Of a DNA stretch of 18,243 bases, positions 5,808 through 13,690 are shown one piece after another. Each line of letters begins with the position of its first letter. The stretch's first letter is position 1. The stretch lies in assembly GCA_902488525.1 (NCBI GenBank), contig CABTWP010000041.1, positions 1-18,243 on the forward strand. Direction: 5' to 3'. This DNA comes from an uncultured Collinsella sp. GTDB lineage: Bacteria > Actinomycetota > Coriobacteriia > Coriobacteriales > Coriobacteriaceae. Both the position numbers and the translations under genes were made by a program. Under the pieces are notes generated by a model. The model did not search any database, was not told where the DNA came from, and was given only the letters and a program-made list of their open reading frames with translations.

Positions 5808-8012
5808 CTAGCCGACCGTATCGTCAGGCGTGGGCGAGGGGTCGGGAGTGGGCGTAGGCGTGCCGCCATCGCCGCCGGTCGAACCACCAGTGGAGCCGCC
5901 TGTTGAGCCACCGGTCGTACCGGTGCCGCCGGCGGCGTCGCCGCCCGTGGTCTCGGTGGTCGTGGTGGTTGTGGTAGTCGTCGTGGTGGTTTCGTCTTCG
6001 TCCTCGTTCTCGTCCTTGTCCTTGTCCTTGTCCTTGTCGTCGTTTTCCGTCTTCTTGGCGTTGTTGGTGCCGTAGAACTTCCAGACGCTGTTGTTCTTGT
6101 AGGTGGGCGCCGTTCCGGTCGCAAACTCCTCGCGCTCGGTACCGGTCAGAACGGTGTTCATAAATCGCTTAAAGACAGGCAGGTTGGTGCTGTCGCCCAG
6201 CAGGTCCGTGCCGTATTTTTGGATGGGGATCTCGCCCGCGGAATAGCCGGTCCACAGGGCGCACGCCAGCTGCGGGGTATAGCCGCAGAACCACAGGTTG
6301 GTGGTGTTGTCGGTGGTGCCCGTCTTGCCGGCATAGGGCTGGTTGACGCTCAGGGCACCGGCAGCACCCGTACCGCCGCCCTGCATGACGCCGGACAGAA
6401 CATCGGTGACCGCGGCGGCCTCGCCCTCGGTAAGCACCTGTGAGGGATTGTCGGTGTGCTGGTACAGCACCGAACCGGTACGAGAGTCAATCTCGGTGAT
6501 GGCGATCGGCTGGCGATAGTAGCCGCCGTTGGCAAACGTCGCGTAGGCGGCGGCCATCTCGAGCGGCGAGATCGAGCCAGTGCCGAGGGTCATGACGGGA
6601 ACGTCCTCGATGTTGTCCTTGGCGGGATCGATGCCGAGCTTTTTGACGAGCGAGATGATCTTGCTGTTGCCGACGGCTTCCGCCACCTGGATGTAGCCGG
6701 TGTTGGAGGAGTATGCCGTTGCCTGCTTAAGCGTGATGTTGCCATAGCTATGGTTGGCGTAGTTTTGGACCTCGGTCGTAGTGCCCTTGGCCTTGAGCGG
6801 CGAGTTGCAGTTGAGGGTGACGTTGGGGTTCATGCCGTTTTGGATGGCAGTTGCCAGCGTAAAGGCCTTAAAGGTGGAGCCGACGGGACGCTTGGCCGTG
6901 GCATGGTTTACGTGGTTCTCGTCGGCGTTGTAGTCGTAGCCGCCCACCATGCACTTGATGTAGCCGGTCTTGGGGTCGACGACGACCATGCCCATGTCCA
7001 GGCCGTCGAGCGAGAGCGTGTCGAGCTGCTCGCGGACGGCATTCTCTGCCACCTGCTGCATCGTGGGGTCGATGGTGGTCTTGACGGTCAGACCGCCCTT
7101 AAAGAGCACGTCGGTCGAGAACTCCTGCTCCAGCAGCTGCTTGACATAGGCGACAAAGTAGGGCTGCGAGTATACGTCGACGCCACTGCCCGAGATTTCG
7201 GTCACGTTGAGGGTGATGGGCTCGGCCTGTGCGGCATCGTGTTCCTCCTGCGTAATGTGGCCCAGGCGCAACATGTTGTCGAGGACCTTGTTGCGGCGAG
7301 ACAGTGCCAGATCGGGATTGACCGTGGGGTCGTACTGCGAAGGCGAGTTGGGAAGGCCGATCAACAGCGCGGCTTCGCTCAGGGTGAGGTCGGCGGCGCT
7401 CTTGGACAGGTAGGTCTCGGCTGCGGCCTCGATGCCGTAGGCGCCGTGGCCGTAATAGATGGTGTTGAGGTACATCATGAGGATCTCGTCTTTGGAGTAC
7501 ATGTCCTCCATCTTTACGGCGATGTAGGCCTCGCGCACCTTACGCTCGATGGTCGAGTCGAACTGCTCCTCCTGCAGGATGGTGTTGCGCACCAGCTGCT
7601 GGGTGATAGTCGAGGCGCCTTCGTGCCCGCCGCCGAGGGTTGCCACCGCAGCACGCGCGATACCCCACAGGTCGATACCGCCGTGCTCGTAGAAGCGCTC
7701 GTCCTCGACGTCAACGGTGCCCTGTAGCACGTAGGGGGAGACCTTGTCCTTGGTGATGGACTTGCGGTTTTGCGTGTAGAAGCTCGCGATCTTGTTGCCG
7801 TTGCAGTCGACGATCTCGGTGGGCTCGCTCACCAGATACGCGTTGGCGTCGGTGTAGTCGGGCAGATCGGACAGCCAGCGGTTGACGTTGCCGACCATGC
7901 CGATGCCAAATGCCACGCCCGCAATCAGCAAAAAGCCCAAAAACGAGAGCAGGATTATGGGCAGGGCATGCGTCTTTGAACGGCTGCGTCCCTGTCGTTG
8001 GCGAGGACCCAT
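5808..8012 (-). CDS. Bifunctional class A penicillin-binding protein
   Basis: This enzyme polymerises lipid II glycan strands and cross-links the stem peptides of peptidoglycan. The 734-residue protein has a basic cytoplasmic N-terminus and one membrane anchor (about residues 16-40). The GT51 transglycosylase domain carries EDERFYEHGG (catalytic Glu103) and GASTITQQL (132-140). The transpeptidase carries STFK (Ser379 nucleophile, Lys382), SSN (435-437) and KTGT (563-566). The last ~80 residues are low-complexity: DK repeats, acidic run, twelve Thr, GGST repeats, then a Pro/Thr/Asp-rich end. ATG 8012 is chosen because GGAGGT lies 6 nt upstream and the anchor then falls at the usual place; a longer frame to 8135 adds a sequence without family resemblance. 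It is divergent from the U32 gene (162-nt gap) and ends at its own terminator. Confidence 0.96.
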   Translation of the reverse strand: MGPRQRQGRSRSKTHALPIILLSFLGFLLIAGVAFGIGMVGNVNRWLSDLPDYTDANAYLVSEPTEIVDCNGNKIASFYTQNRKSITKDKVSPYVLQGTVDVEDERFYEHGGIDLWGIARAAVATLGGGHEGASTITQQLVRNTILQEEQFDSTIERKVREAYIAVKMEDMYSKDEILMMYLNTIYYGHGAYGIEAAAETYLSKSAADLTLSEAALLIGLPNSPSQYDPTVNPDLALSRRNKVLDNMLRLGHITQEEHDAAQAEPITLNVTEISGSGVDVYSQPYFVAYVKQLLEQEFSTDVLFKGGLTVKTTIDPTMQQVAENAVREQLDTLSLDGLDMGMVVVDPKTGYIKCMVGGYDYNADENHVNHATAKRPVGSTFKAFTLATAIQNGMNPNVTLNCNSPLKAKGTTTEVQNYANHSYGNITLKQATAYSSNTGYIQVAEAVGNSKIISLVKKLGIDPAKDNIEDVPVMTLGTGSISPLEMAAAYATFANGGYYRQPIAITEIDSRTGSVLYQHTDNPSQVLTEGEAAAVTDVLSGVMQGGGTGAAGALSVNQPYAGKTGTTDNTTNLWFCGYTPQLACALWTGYSAGEIPIQKYGTDLLGDSTNLPVFKRFMNTVLTGTEREEFATGTAPTYKNNSVWKFYGTNNAKKTENDDKDKDKDKDENEDEDETTTTTTTTTTTTETTGGDAAGGTGTTGGSTGGSTGGSTGGDGGTPTPTPDPSPTPDDTVG
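5955..6038 (-). repeat. Simple-sequence repeats encoding the PBP tail
   Basis: On the plus strand a 6-bp unit (GTCCTT) is repeated four times at about 6012-6035, encoding Asp-Lys repeats. A run of twelve Thr codons occupies 5955-5990, written with mixed synonymous codons. GGST-coding repeats follow at lower coordinates. The hexamer array keeps frame when units are gained or lost, so tail length may vary between strains. Confidence 0.8.
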
Positions 8013-8174
8013 ATATTGACCTCCAGGTATGTCGTGCCGGACGGCGGATGTGCCGTCGGGGCAGGATGGACATAAGTTATTACACGATAAACCAAACGGG
8101 GCGCGCGAGGCCTCGTGTATGCTGGAAGACGGCATTTTTCAGAGTGAATGCATACCTTGGTAAGGAGTTTGCCG

Positions 8175-10133
8175 ATGGCGATTCGGGCGATGGGGCCGAG
8201 CGGACAACACAAGACTGGATTGGATGCTGCCGGTGCGGCGCTGCCCGAGCTGCTGGCGCCGGCGGGCGGGCTCGACCAGATGTTTGCGGCCATCGCCGCG
8301 GGCGCCGATGCCATCTATGCGGGGTTGGGCGGCTTTAACGCCCGTGTGAGTGCGCACGGTTTTACCGACGACGAGTTTGCGCGCGGCTGCGCCGTGGCGC
8401 ATGCCCATGGCGTGCGTGTGTCCGTGACGCTCAACGTGTTCGTGTTTGACGATGAGTTGTCCGACGCGGTGGCGTTGGGAGCTCATGCACTGGAGCTGGG
8501 CGCCGATGCTCTGATTGTCGCCGATGCCGGGCTGGCCTGCGCGCTGCGCGCGGCGATTCCCGGGGTCGAGATTCACCTGTCCACGCAGGCGGGCGTTCAT
8601 AGCGAAGGCGCCGTGCGACTTGCCGCCGATGAGCTGGGGGTCGAGCGCGTGACGACGGCACGCGAGCTGACGGTCGACGAGATTGCGGCGCTATGTGCCA
8701 CGGGCGTGCCCATCGAGGTATTCTGCCACGGTGCGATTTGCATCGGCTATTCGGGGGCGTGCGAGTTCTCGGCCCTGCGGCGTGGGCGCTCGGCGATGCG
8801 CGGCGACTGCACGCAGCCGTGCCGTCTGGCGTACGACCTGGTGGACGAGGCGGGGCAGAGCGTTGTCGCCGTCGAGGGAGATCGCCTGCTGTGCCCGCGC
8901 GACTATCTGGGTATTGCACATCTGCCCGAGCTTGTAGATGCCGGCGTGGCGTCGCTCAAGATCGAGGGGCGCATGAAGAACCCCGATTACGTATTCAACG
9001 TGGTGCGGGTGTGGCGCCGGGCACTCGATATGCTGTACGACGGCGCGTGGGACCCCGGTGCCGTGGAAGAGCTTGAGCGCGAGCTGGGAAGGTCGTTTAA
9101 CCGTGGGTTTACCGATGCGTACCTGCGAGGGCGTTCGGGTGCCGAGCTGATGAGCTTTGAGCGTGCGATTAACCAGGGCGTGCGCGTGGGGCGCTTGGTC
9201 GCTGTGGGCCACGAAGAGGTGACCGTTGAGCTCGACGCCGCCGTGGCGGCGGGTGACACGCTCGAGATCCGGTTTTATCCGGGTGCCGACGCGCGTCCCG
9301 ATGTGCCCAAGCGCTGGCCGCAGGTGCCCTGTCCGGTGGATGCCGCAGCGGGGGAGCGCGTCGTCGTGCATTGCAAGCGTAAGGTTGACACGGGCTGCGA
9401 GGTGTACCTGATTCGCAGCGCCGGCGTGTTGGATCAGACGGCGGCGGTGTTGGAGCGCATGCGGGCCGAGGCGGATGCGATTGCGTCCGTTGCGCGTGCC
9501 GTTGAGGTGCTGCCCTTTGAGGGCGTTGCGGTGGATGGCGGTACGTCGACGGAGTCGGTGGAGTGCGCGGTTCCCGCTCGCATGGTTTTTGCTTGGCAGC
9601 TGATGGATGCCGACCCGCGTGGAGAACTCGATTTGTCCGACGTCGTTGTGGTGCTTGACGAGGTGTGCCGCACGGGTGACGCTGACCGGACTCGCTCACT
9701 GATACAGCGTGCCGGGCGCGTCGTCTGCCGCAACCTGGGACAGGTGGTGATCGCTCGCGAGCTGGGCGTGACGTTTGACGTGGCGGCGCCGGTGTTCTGC
9801 GCGAATCGGGCCACGCTTACCTGGCTGCGCGGAATCGGTGCGGGGCGGGTGTACTTGCCGGCGGAGTTGCTCGGCAATGATGCGGAGCGTATTGCCGAAC
9901 TGGCCGCTGAACCCGGCGTCTTGGGTCCGGTCGACGCCGACCGTCCCGAGCTTATGGTGTGCGAGCACTGCCTGCTGACCGCCGAGGGCGTCTGCGCCAC
10001 CGATGCGACGGGACAGATTCGTTGCCGCGACTGCTTGCGTCGTCGGCAGGTACGCTATCTGGTCGAGCGTGACGGTACACGTCTGCCAGTTGCCATTGAC
10101 GCATGCGGCAGGACGAGGATTTTCCTGTCGTAG
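8175..10133 (+). CDS. U32 family protein, RlhA/TrhP-like RNA hydroxylase candidate
   Basis: U32 proteins were named as collagenase-like peptidases, but studied bacterial members (E. coli RlhA, TrhP, UbiU/V) are Fe-S proteins that hydroxylate rRNA, tRNA or ubiquinone precursors. The 652-residue product begins its TIM-barrel-like domain with PELLAPAGGLDQMFAAIAAGADAIYAG and carries the U32 signature EVFCHGAICIGYSGACEFS (181-199). Candidate cluster ligands are Cys189, Cys196, Cys212 or Cys216, and Cys240. The length is close to RlhA (about 650) rather than TrhP (about 450), so an RlhA-type role in 23S rRNA is my first guess. A second cysteine group near the C-terminus (C596, C599, C607, C617, C620) looks like another metal site. 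ATG 8175 has AAGGAG 7 nt upstream; an ATG at 8148 has none. Confidence 0.85.
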   Translation: MAIRAMGPSGQHKTGLDAAGAALPELLAPAGGLDQMFAAIAAGADAIYAGLGGFNARVSAHGFTDDEFARGCAVAHAHGVRVSVTLNVFVFDDELSDAVALGAHALELGADALIVADAGLACALRAAIPGVEIHLSTQAGVHSEGAVRLAADELGVERVTTARELTVDEIAALCATGVPIEVFCHGAICIGYSGACEFSALRRGRSAMRGDCTQPCRLAYDLVDEAGQSVVAVEGDRLLCPRDYLGIAHLPELVDAGVASLKIEGRMKNPDYVFNVVRVWRRALDMLYDGAWDPGAVEELERELGRSFNRGFTDAYLRGRSGAELMSFERAINQGVRVGRLVAVGHEEVTVELDAAVAAGDTLEIRFYPGADARPDVPKRWPQVPCPVDAAAGERVVVHCKRKVDTGCEVYLIRSAGVLDQTAAVLERMRAEADAIASVARAVEVLPFEGVAVDGGTSTESVECAVPARMVFAWQLMDADPRGELDLSDVVVVLDEVCRTGDADRTRSLIQRAGRVVCRNLGQVVIARELGVTFDVAAPVFCANRATLTWLRGIGAGRVYLPAELLGNDAERIAELAAEPGVLGPVDADRPELMVCEHCLLTAEGVCATDATGQIRCRDCLRRRQVRYLVERDGTRLPVAIDACGRTRIFLS

Positions 10134-10152
10134 GTGCTGCGTTGCGTCAGTT

Positions 10153-10208
10153 TGTTATCATAAGAGAGTTTATGGACTTCCAGCACCGCCGTTTTCGGCG
10201 AGGGTGCT
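10153..10208 (+). promoter_or_regulatory. Candidate tyrS promoter and leader hairpin
   Basis: An extended -10-like element TG-T-TATCAT lies at 10153-10161 without a clear -35. Downstream, AGCACC (10182-10187) pairs with GGTGCT (10203-10208), with inner GCCG/CGGC and a TTTT loop. A second GGTGCTG at 10133-10139 could pair with the same AGCACC-containing segment if transcription reads in from the U32 gene. No U-tract follows, so this is not a terminator, and the 96-nt gap is too short for a T-box. Confidence 0.35.
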
Positions 10209-10229
10209 ATAGCAAAAGGAGGATACCCA

Positions 10230-11441
10230 ATGCTGTCTGTTGACGAGCAAATGCGTATCATCACCTCGGGCGCCGCGCAGATCGTTCCCGAGGCCGACCT
10301 TCGCAAGAAGCTTGAGAAGGGCGAGCCCCTCAACATCAAGCTCGGCGTCGACCCCACCAGCCCCGACCTGCACCTGGGCCACGCCGTGCCGCTGCGCAAG
10401 ATGCGTCAGTTCCAGGACCTGGGCCACAACGTCACCCTCATCATCGGCAACGGTACCGCGTTGATTGGCGACCCTTCGGGCAAGAATTCCACCCGTCCGC
10501 AGCTTTCGCAGGAGCAGATCGAGGCCAATGCCGAGACCTACGTGAGCCAGGCCATGAAGATCCTGGATCCCGAGAAGACCACCATCGTGCACAACGGTGA
10601 CTGGATCCTTTCGATGGATCTGGCCGGTCTGCTGCAGGTGTGCTCCAAGTTCACCGTCGCCCGCATCCTCGAGCGCGACGACTTTACCAAGCGCTACCAG
10701 TCTCAGACGCCGATCGCCCTGCATGAGTTCCTGTATCCCGTGATGCAGGCTTTCGACTCCGTGCAGATCAAGGCCGACGTCGAGATGGGCGGCACCGATC
10801 AGCTCTTCAACCTGCTCGCTGGCCGTGAGCTCATGGAGAAGATGGGCATGGAGCCGCAGATCGCGCTCACCATGCCGCTGCTCGAGGGCACCGATGGCGT
10901 GCGCAAGATGTCCAAGTCCTATGGCAACTACATCGGCCTGACCGACGCTCCCAAGGATATGTTCGGCAAGACCATGTCCATCCCCGACGAGATGATCGGC
11001 AAGTACTATCGTCTGGCCAGCTCGCTCACCCCGGCCGAGGTCGACAAGATCGACGCCGCCCTGGCCGATGGTTCTGCCGACCCCTACGAGCTCAAGCGCG
11101 CTCTGGGCCGCGACCTGTGCGACACCTACCACGGCGCCGGCGCCGGAGACGAGGCTCAGGCCGAGTTCGACCGCGTGTTCAAGGAGGGCCAGCTTGCCGA
11201 CTTCCCCGAGAAGCATGTCGAGCTGACCGTCAACGACGAGGGCCAGATCTACCTCGCCGGCCTGCTCAAGGACTTGGGCCTTTCGGCGAGCGCCGGCCAG
11301 GCTCGTCGCGATATCGACGGCGGTGGCGTCAAGATCAACGGCAAGGCCGTGGCTCCCAAGAGCTACAACATCGATCCCAGCGCCCTCAAACTGGGCGACA
11401 CCCTCTCCGTAGGCAAGCGCAAGGGCTTCAAGTTGGTCTAA
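10230..11441 (+). CDS. tyrS: Tyrosyl-tRNA synthetase
   Basis: TyrRS charges tRNA-Tyr with tyrosine. The 403-residue class I synthetase has the HIGH-type motif HLGH (48-51) in LGVDPTSPDLHLGH, a KMSKS loop intact at 226-230, the tyrosine-site segment VEMGGTDQLFNLLAGRE (184-200), and a C-terminal S4 RNA-binding domain (about 340-403). The DPTSPDLHLGH wording and the overall pattern fit the TyrZ-like branch of bacterial TyrRS rather than the B. stearothermophilus-type. Codon use is strongly biased to the preferred C/G-ending codons, as expected for high expression. The Shine-Dalgarno AAAAGGAGG (10214-10222) lies 7 nt before ATG 10230. It ends at a strong terminator, so it is probably transcribed alone or with U32. 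Confidence 0.97.
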   Translation: MLSVDEQMRIITSGAAQIVPEADLRKKLEKGEPLNIKLGVDPTSPDLHLGHAVPLRKMRQFQDLGHNVTLIIGNGTALIGDPSGKNSTRPQLSQEQIEANAETYVSQAMKILDPEKTTIVHNGDWILSMDLAGLLQVCSKFTVARILERDDFTKRYQSQTPIALHEFLYPVMQAFDSVQIKADVEMGGTDQLFNLLAGRELMEKMGMEPQIALTMPLLEGTDGVRKMSKSYGNYIGLTDAPKDMFGKTMSIPDEMIGKYYRLASSLTPAEVDKIDAALADGSADPYELKRALGRDLCDTYHGAGAGDEAQAEFDRVFKEGQLADFPEKHVELTVNDEGQIYLAGLLKDLGLSASAGQARRDIDGGGVKINGKAVAPKSYNIDPSALKLGDTLSVGKRKGFKLV

Positions 11442-11469
11442 CGAGCGAGTTGACCTCACAAGTGCAATA

Positions 11470-11504
11470 AGGCCGCAGCCGGGAATCCCGACTGCGGCCT
11501 TTTT
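11470..11504 (+). terminator. Intrinsic terminator of tyrS
   Basis: AGGCCGCAG (11470-11478) pairs with CTGCGGCCT (11492-11500), continued after one C·A mismatch by CGGG/CCCG around an AAT loop. T residues run to 11504. It is 29 nt after the tyrS stop. Confidence 0.93.
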
Positions 11505-11513
11505 GGTTACGAC

Positions 11514-11536
11514 GATCCCATGGGGACGGAGGGATC
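11514..11536. repeat. Small REP-like palindrome with GGGGAC core
   Basis: GATCCC (11514-11519) and GGGATC (11531-11536) are inverted around an 11-nt loop containing TGGGGACGGA. The GGGGAC core recurs in the intergenic elements near 13490, 14500-14590 and 18171, so this is probably a member of the same loosely related family. The stem is short. Confidence 0.45.
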
Positions 11537-11567
11537 ATTTGGCGGTGCCGTTAAGCGGAGAGGCGTA

Positions 11568-11595
11568 TTGTTGACCCATCGTTTGGGCATACAAT
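11568..11595 (+). promoter_or_regulatory. Candidate promoter of adenine deaminase
   Basis: TTGTTG (11568-11573) and TACAAT (11590-11595) are separated by 16 nt, a sigma-70-like arrangement. The -10 matches five of six consensus positions, the -35 only three. Transcription would begin near 11602, just before the terminator-like hairpin in the leader. Confidence 0.45.
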
Positions 11596-11607
11596 GGCTA
11601 TTGGCTT

Positions 11608-11643
11608 GCTGCGGTGAAGGCTCGTCCGCTCCGCAGCTTTTTT
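11608..11643 (+). terminator. Terminator-like hairpin in the ade leader (candidate attenuator)
   Basis: GCTGCGG (11608-11614) pairs perfectly with CCGCAGC (11631-11637) and is followed by six T residues (11638-11643), all between the putative promoter and the ade Shine-Dalgarno AAAGGAG (11652-11658). Placed here it could attenuate ade transcription. I see no obvious competing antiterminator and no purine-riboswitch core, so it may instead be a back-up terminator for read-through from tyrS. Confidence 0.6.
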
Positions 11644-11663
11644 CTACGGTTAAAGGAGTATGT

Positions 11664-13484
11664 ATGTCCGTTGAGGTCATGAGGTCTGTGATCGATGCTG
11701 CCGAGGGGCGCGTGCCCGTCGACACGCTGTTTACCAATGCGCAGATCGTCGACGTGTATGGCCAGCGTGTGGCGCCCGGTAGCGTTGCCGTCAAGGACGG
11801 TGTGATCGTCGGCGTGCTCTACAACGGTCGCGACGATGCCTCCGGTACCTACGAGGCTGCCGAGGTTATCGACTGCCAGGGTCGCTATCTCGCTCCCGGT
11901 TTTATTGACGGGCATCTGCATATCGAGTCTTCGAACATCCGTCCCGCCGAGTATGCTCGCATGGCCGCGACGCGCGGTACTACCACCGCCATTGCCGACA
12001 GCCACGAGATTGCTAATGTTGCCGGTCTCGATGGCTTGCGCTTTATGATTGAGGACGGCCGCCGCGCACCCATCTCCATCAAATACATGATGCCTTCGTG
12101 CGTGCCCGCGCTGCCCGACGAGCAGGCCGGTGCCGTTATTTCTGCTGCCGATATGCAGGCGTTTTTTGCCGAGCATCCAGGCGATGTCTTTGGTCTGGGC
12201 GAAATGATGAACCTGCCGGGCGTCTTTATGGCCGACCCCGAGACCTGCGCTCGCATCGATGCTGCCAACCAGACGCCGTCCAAGCAGGTTGACGGCCACG
12301 CGCCGCTCGTTGCCGGCAAGGACCTCAACGCCTATGCCGCGGCGGGTATTATCGCCGACCACGAGTCGACGATTCCCGAGGAGGCGCTCGATAAACTGTC
12401 CCGCGGCATGTATGTGATGCTGCGTGAGGGCACGTGCAGCCACGATCTGGCCAATTTGTCCCCGATGCTGCTGGAAAACCCCGCCCGCGCCCGCCGCTGC
12501 TGCTTTGCGACCGACGACCGCGCTCCCTCCGACGCGCTTTCGACCGGCATGATCGACAACGCCTGCCGCGTGGCCATCGAGGCCGGCGTCGACCCGGTGG
12601 TCGCTATCTCCATGGCGTCCCTTTCCACGGCTGAGGCATTTGGCCTGGACCACGGCTGCCGCGACCCGCACGAGCTCCGCGGCGCAATCGCCCCGGGCAA
12701 ACACGCCGACCTGCTGCTGCTCGATGACCTGACGTTTGCCAAGGCTCCGCATCGTGTTTATGCCGCCGGTGCCCTGGTGGCGCAGGATGGCACCTTTGTG
12801 GGCGAGATTGCACCCGAGATGGCCGAGGTTGCAGCCCTTGCCGATGAGCTGCGCGCCTCCGTTAAGCTGCCGAAGCTTTCGCTCGACGTATTCGACTATG
12901 CCTTTAAGCCGGGCGAGGCCGTGATCGACGTGGTACCGGGTAAGGCCATCACGGGCGTGGCTCGCCCCGAGAGTGCCGAGGGTCTGCGCCGCATTATGCT
13001 GATCGAGCGTCACGGCCGCGGCGTGTCGCTGCAGGCCGAGGGCGCCGATGGCGACGGCCCCGCTGGCCTGGGCCTGGTCGGCAAGCATATCGGTCGCGGC
13101 TGGGTGCGCGGTTTCACCATCACCGGTGGTGCCATTGCCTCCACGATCGGCCACGACTCGCACAACGTGTGCGTGGTGGGCGACAATGCGGCGGATATGA
13201 TGGCTGCCGTCGAGGCCGTGGGCCAGGGCGGCCACGTGCTGGTGCGCAACGGCGAGGTCGTGGCGCGCATTCCGCTGGCGCTCGGTGGCCTTATGAGCGA
13301 GGGCACGGCCGAGGACGTTGCCGCGCAGCACGACGACTTTATGGTCAAGGCGCGCGCCATGGGTATTGAGCCGCCGCTCGACCCCATCATGGGCATTATC
13401 TTCCTGCCCCTGCCGGTCATCCCGACGCTCCGCATCCGACCCGAGGGCATGTTCGACGTTACAACCTTCACCTATGCCGACTAG
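11664..13484 (+). CDS. ade: Adenine deaminase
   Basis: This metal-dependent amidohydrolase converts adenine to hypoxanthine and ammonia in purine salvage. The 606-residue protein fits the bacterial Ade family: N-terminal beta-sandwich (DTLFTNAQIVDVYGQRV), metal-binding His84-Leu-His86 with Glu88 in FIDGHLHIES, His114-Glu115 in ADSHEIAN, VDGHAP with His212, ADHES with His233, and the catalytic-region ATDDR (Asp284). The C-terminal half has TITGGAIASTIGHDSHNV and GIIFLPLPVIPTLRIRPEG, both typical of this family. ATG 11664 is set by AAAGGAG 5 nt upstream; the longer frame to 11520 runs across the hairpin leader. The stop codon TAG lies inside the first copy of the tandem repeat at 13478, suggesting the repeat abuts or has reshaped the gene end. 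Confidence 0.95.
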   Translation: MSVEVMRSVIDAAEGRVPVDTLFTNAQIVDVYGQRVAPGSVAVKDGVIVGVLYNGRDDASGTYEAAEVIDCQGRYLAPGFIDGHLHIESSNIRPAEYARMAATRGTTTAIADSHEIANVAGLDGLRFMIEDGRRAPISIKYMMPSCVPALPDEQAGAVISAADMQAFFAEHPGDVFGLGEMMNLPGVFMADPETCARIDAANQTPSKQVDGHAPLVAGKDLNAYAAAGIIADHESTIPEEALDKLSRGMYVMLREGTCSHDLANLSPMLLENPARARRCCFATDDRAPSDALSTGMIDNACRVAIEAGVDPVVAISMASLSTAEAFGLDHGCRDPHELRGAIAPGKHADLLLLDDLTFAKAPHRVYAAGALVAQDGTFVGEIAPEMAEVAALADELRASVKLPKLSLDVFDYAFKPGEAVIDVVPGKAITGVARPESAEGLRRIMLIERHGRGVSLQAEGADGDGPAGLGLVGKHIGRGWVRGFTITGGAIASTIGHDSHNVCVVGDNAADMMAAVEAVGQGGHVLVRNGEVVARIPLALGGLMSEGTAEDVAAQHDDFMVKARAMGIEPPLDPIMGIIFLPLPVIPTLRIRPEGMFDVTTFTYAD

Positions 13485-13531
13485 TCATCGGGGACGTTCT
13501 TAAACGACTAGTCGTCGGGGACACTCTTTGG
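13478..13531 (+). repeat. REP-like element A: two 27-bp tandem units
   Basis: Unit 1 (13478-13504) and unit 2 (13505-13531) both read CGACTAGTC-n-TCGGGGAC followed by a CTT-containing end. A perfect 12-bp palindrome ACGACTAGTCGT lies at 13504-13515. Bases 13485-13528 match 14549-14592 in inverted orientation at 39 of 44 positions by hand alignment. The ade stop codon is inside unit 1. Confidence 0.85.
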
Positions 13532-13591
13532 CGGGCTGCCTGACGCCGCGACCGTAGGACCTCTGGCATGTGTGAGCTATTTGCCAGGTCC

Positions 13592-13620
13592 TTGAAACGT
13601 TTGCGCCCGCGGAGTCTTAT
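13592..13620 (+). promoter_or_regulatory. Candidate promoter of the HAD gene at 13691
   Basis: TTGAAA (13592-13597) and TCTTAT (13615-13620) are spaced by exactly 17 nt. The -35 matches five of six and the -10 four of six consensus bases. The predicted start, about 13625-13628, would place the downstream hairpin at the extreme 5' end of the mRNA. Confidence 0.5.
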
Positions 13621-13623
13621 TTG

Positions 13624-13685
13624 AGCTCCCTTTGGGTACGTTGGAATCGGATACACGTTCGATTCCAACAAGCCCGAAGGGAGCT
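13624..13685 (+). promoter_or_regulatory. 23-bp leader hairpin covering the Shine-Dalgarno of the HAD gene
   Basis: The outer stem pairs 13624-13636 with 13673-13685 (13 bp, one G·U). After a 3x3 internal loop, GTTGGAATCG (13640-13649) pairs with CGATTCCAAC (13660-13669) perfectly, closing a 10-nt loop. The Shine-Dalgarno AAGGGAG (13677-13683) of the gene starting at 13691 lies wholly within the 3' arm, so folding would hide it. A run of four T follows, so weak termination is also possible. Confidence 0.8.
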
Positions 13686-13690
13686 TTTCT

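Noticed and set aside
5955..6038. CRISPR-like or VNTR array
   Set aside because: The repeats are codon-phased low-complexity sequence inside the PBP tail, with no spacers.
6456..7727. 423-codon plus-strand open frame inside the PBP gene
   Set aside because: It is antisense to a fully motif-supported PBP, has repetitive Val/Gly/Leu-rich composition and no recognisable domain.
10134..10229. T-box leader upstream of tyrS
   Set aside because: The gap is 96 nt and lacks a T-box consensus and a terminator; too short for the class.
10170..11459. 429-codon minus-strand open frame opposite tyrS
   Set aside because: tyrS is certain on the other strand; the antisense frame has shadow-like composition.
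11602..11663. Purine riboswitch upstream of ade
   Set aside because: The conserved three-way-junction core bases are not visible and the leader is only about 60 nt, mostly one hairpin.
11598..13331. 577-codon minus-strand open frame opposite ade
   Set aside because: It is antisense to an adenine deaminase with all metal ligands; no domain recognised.
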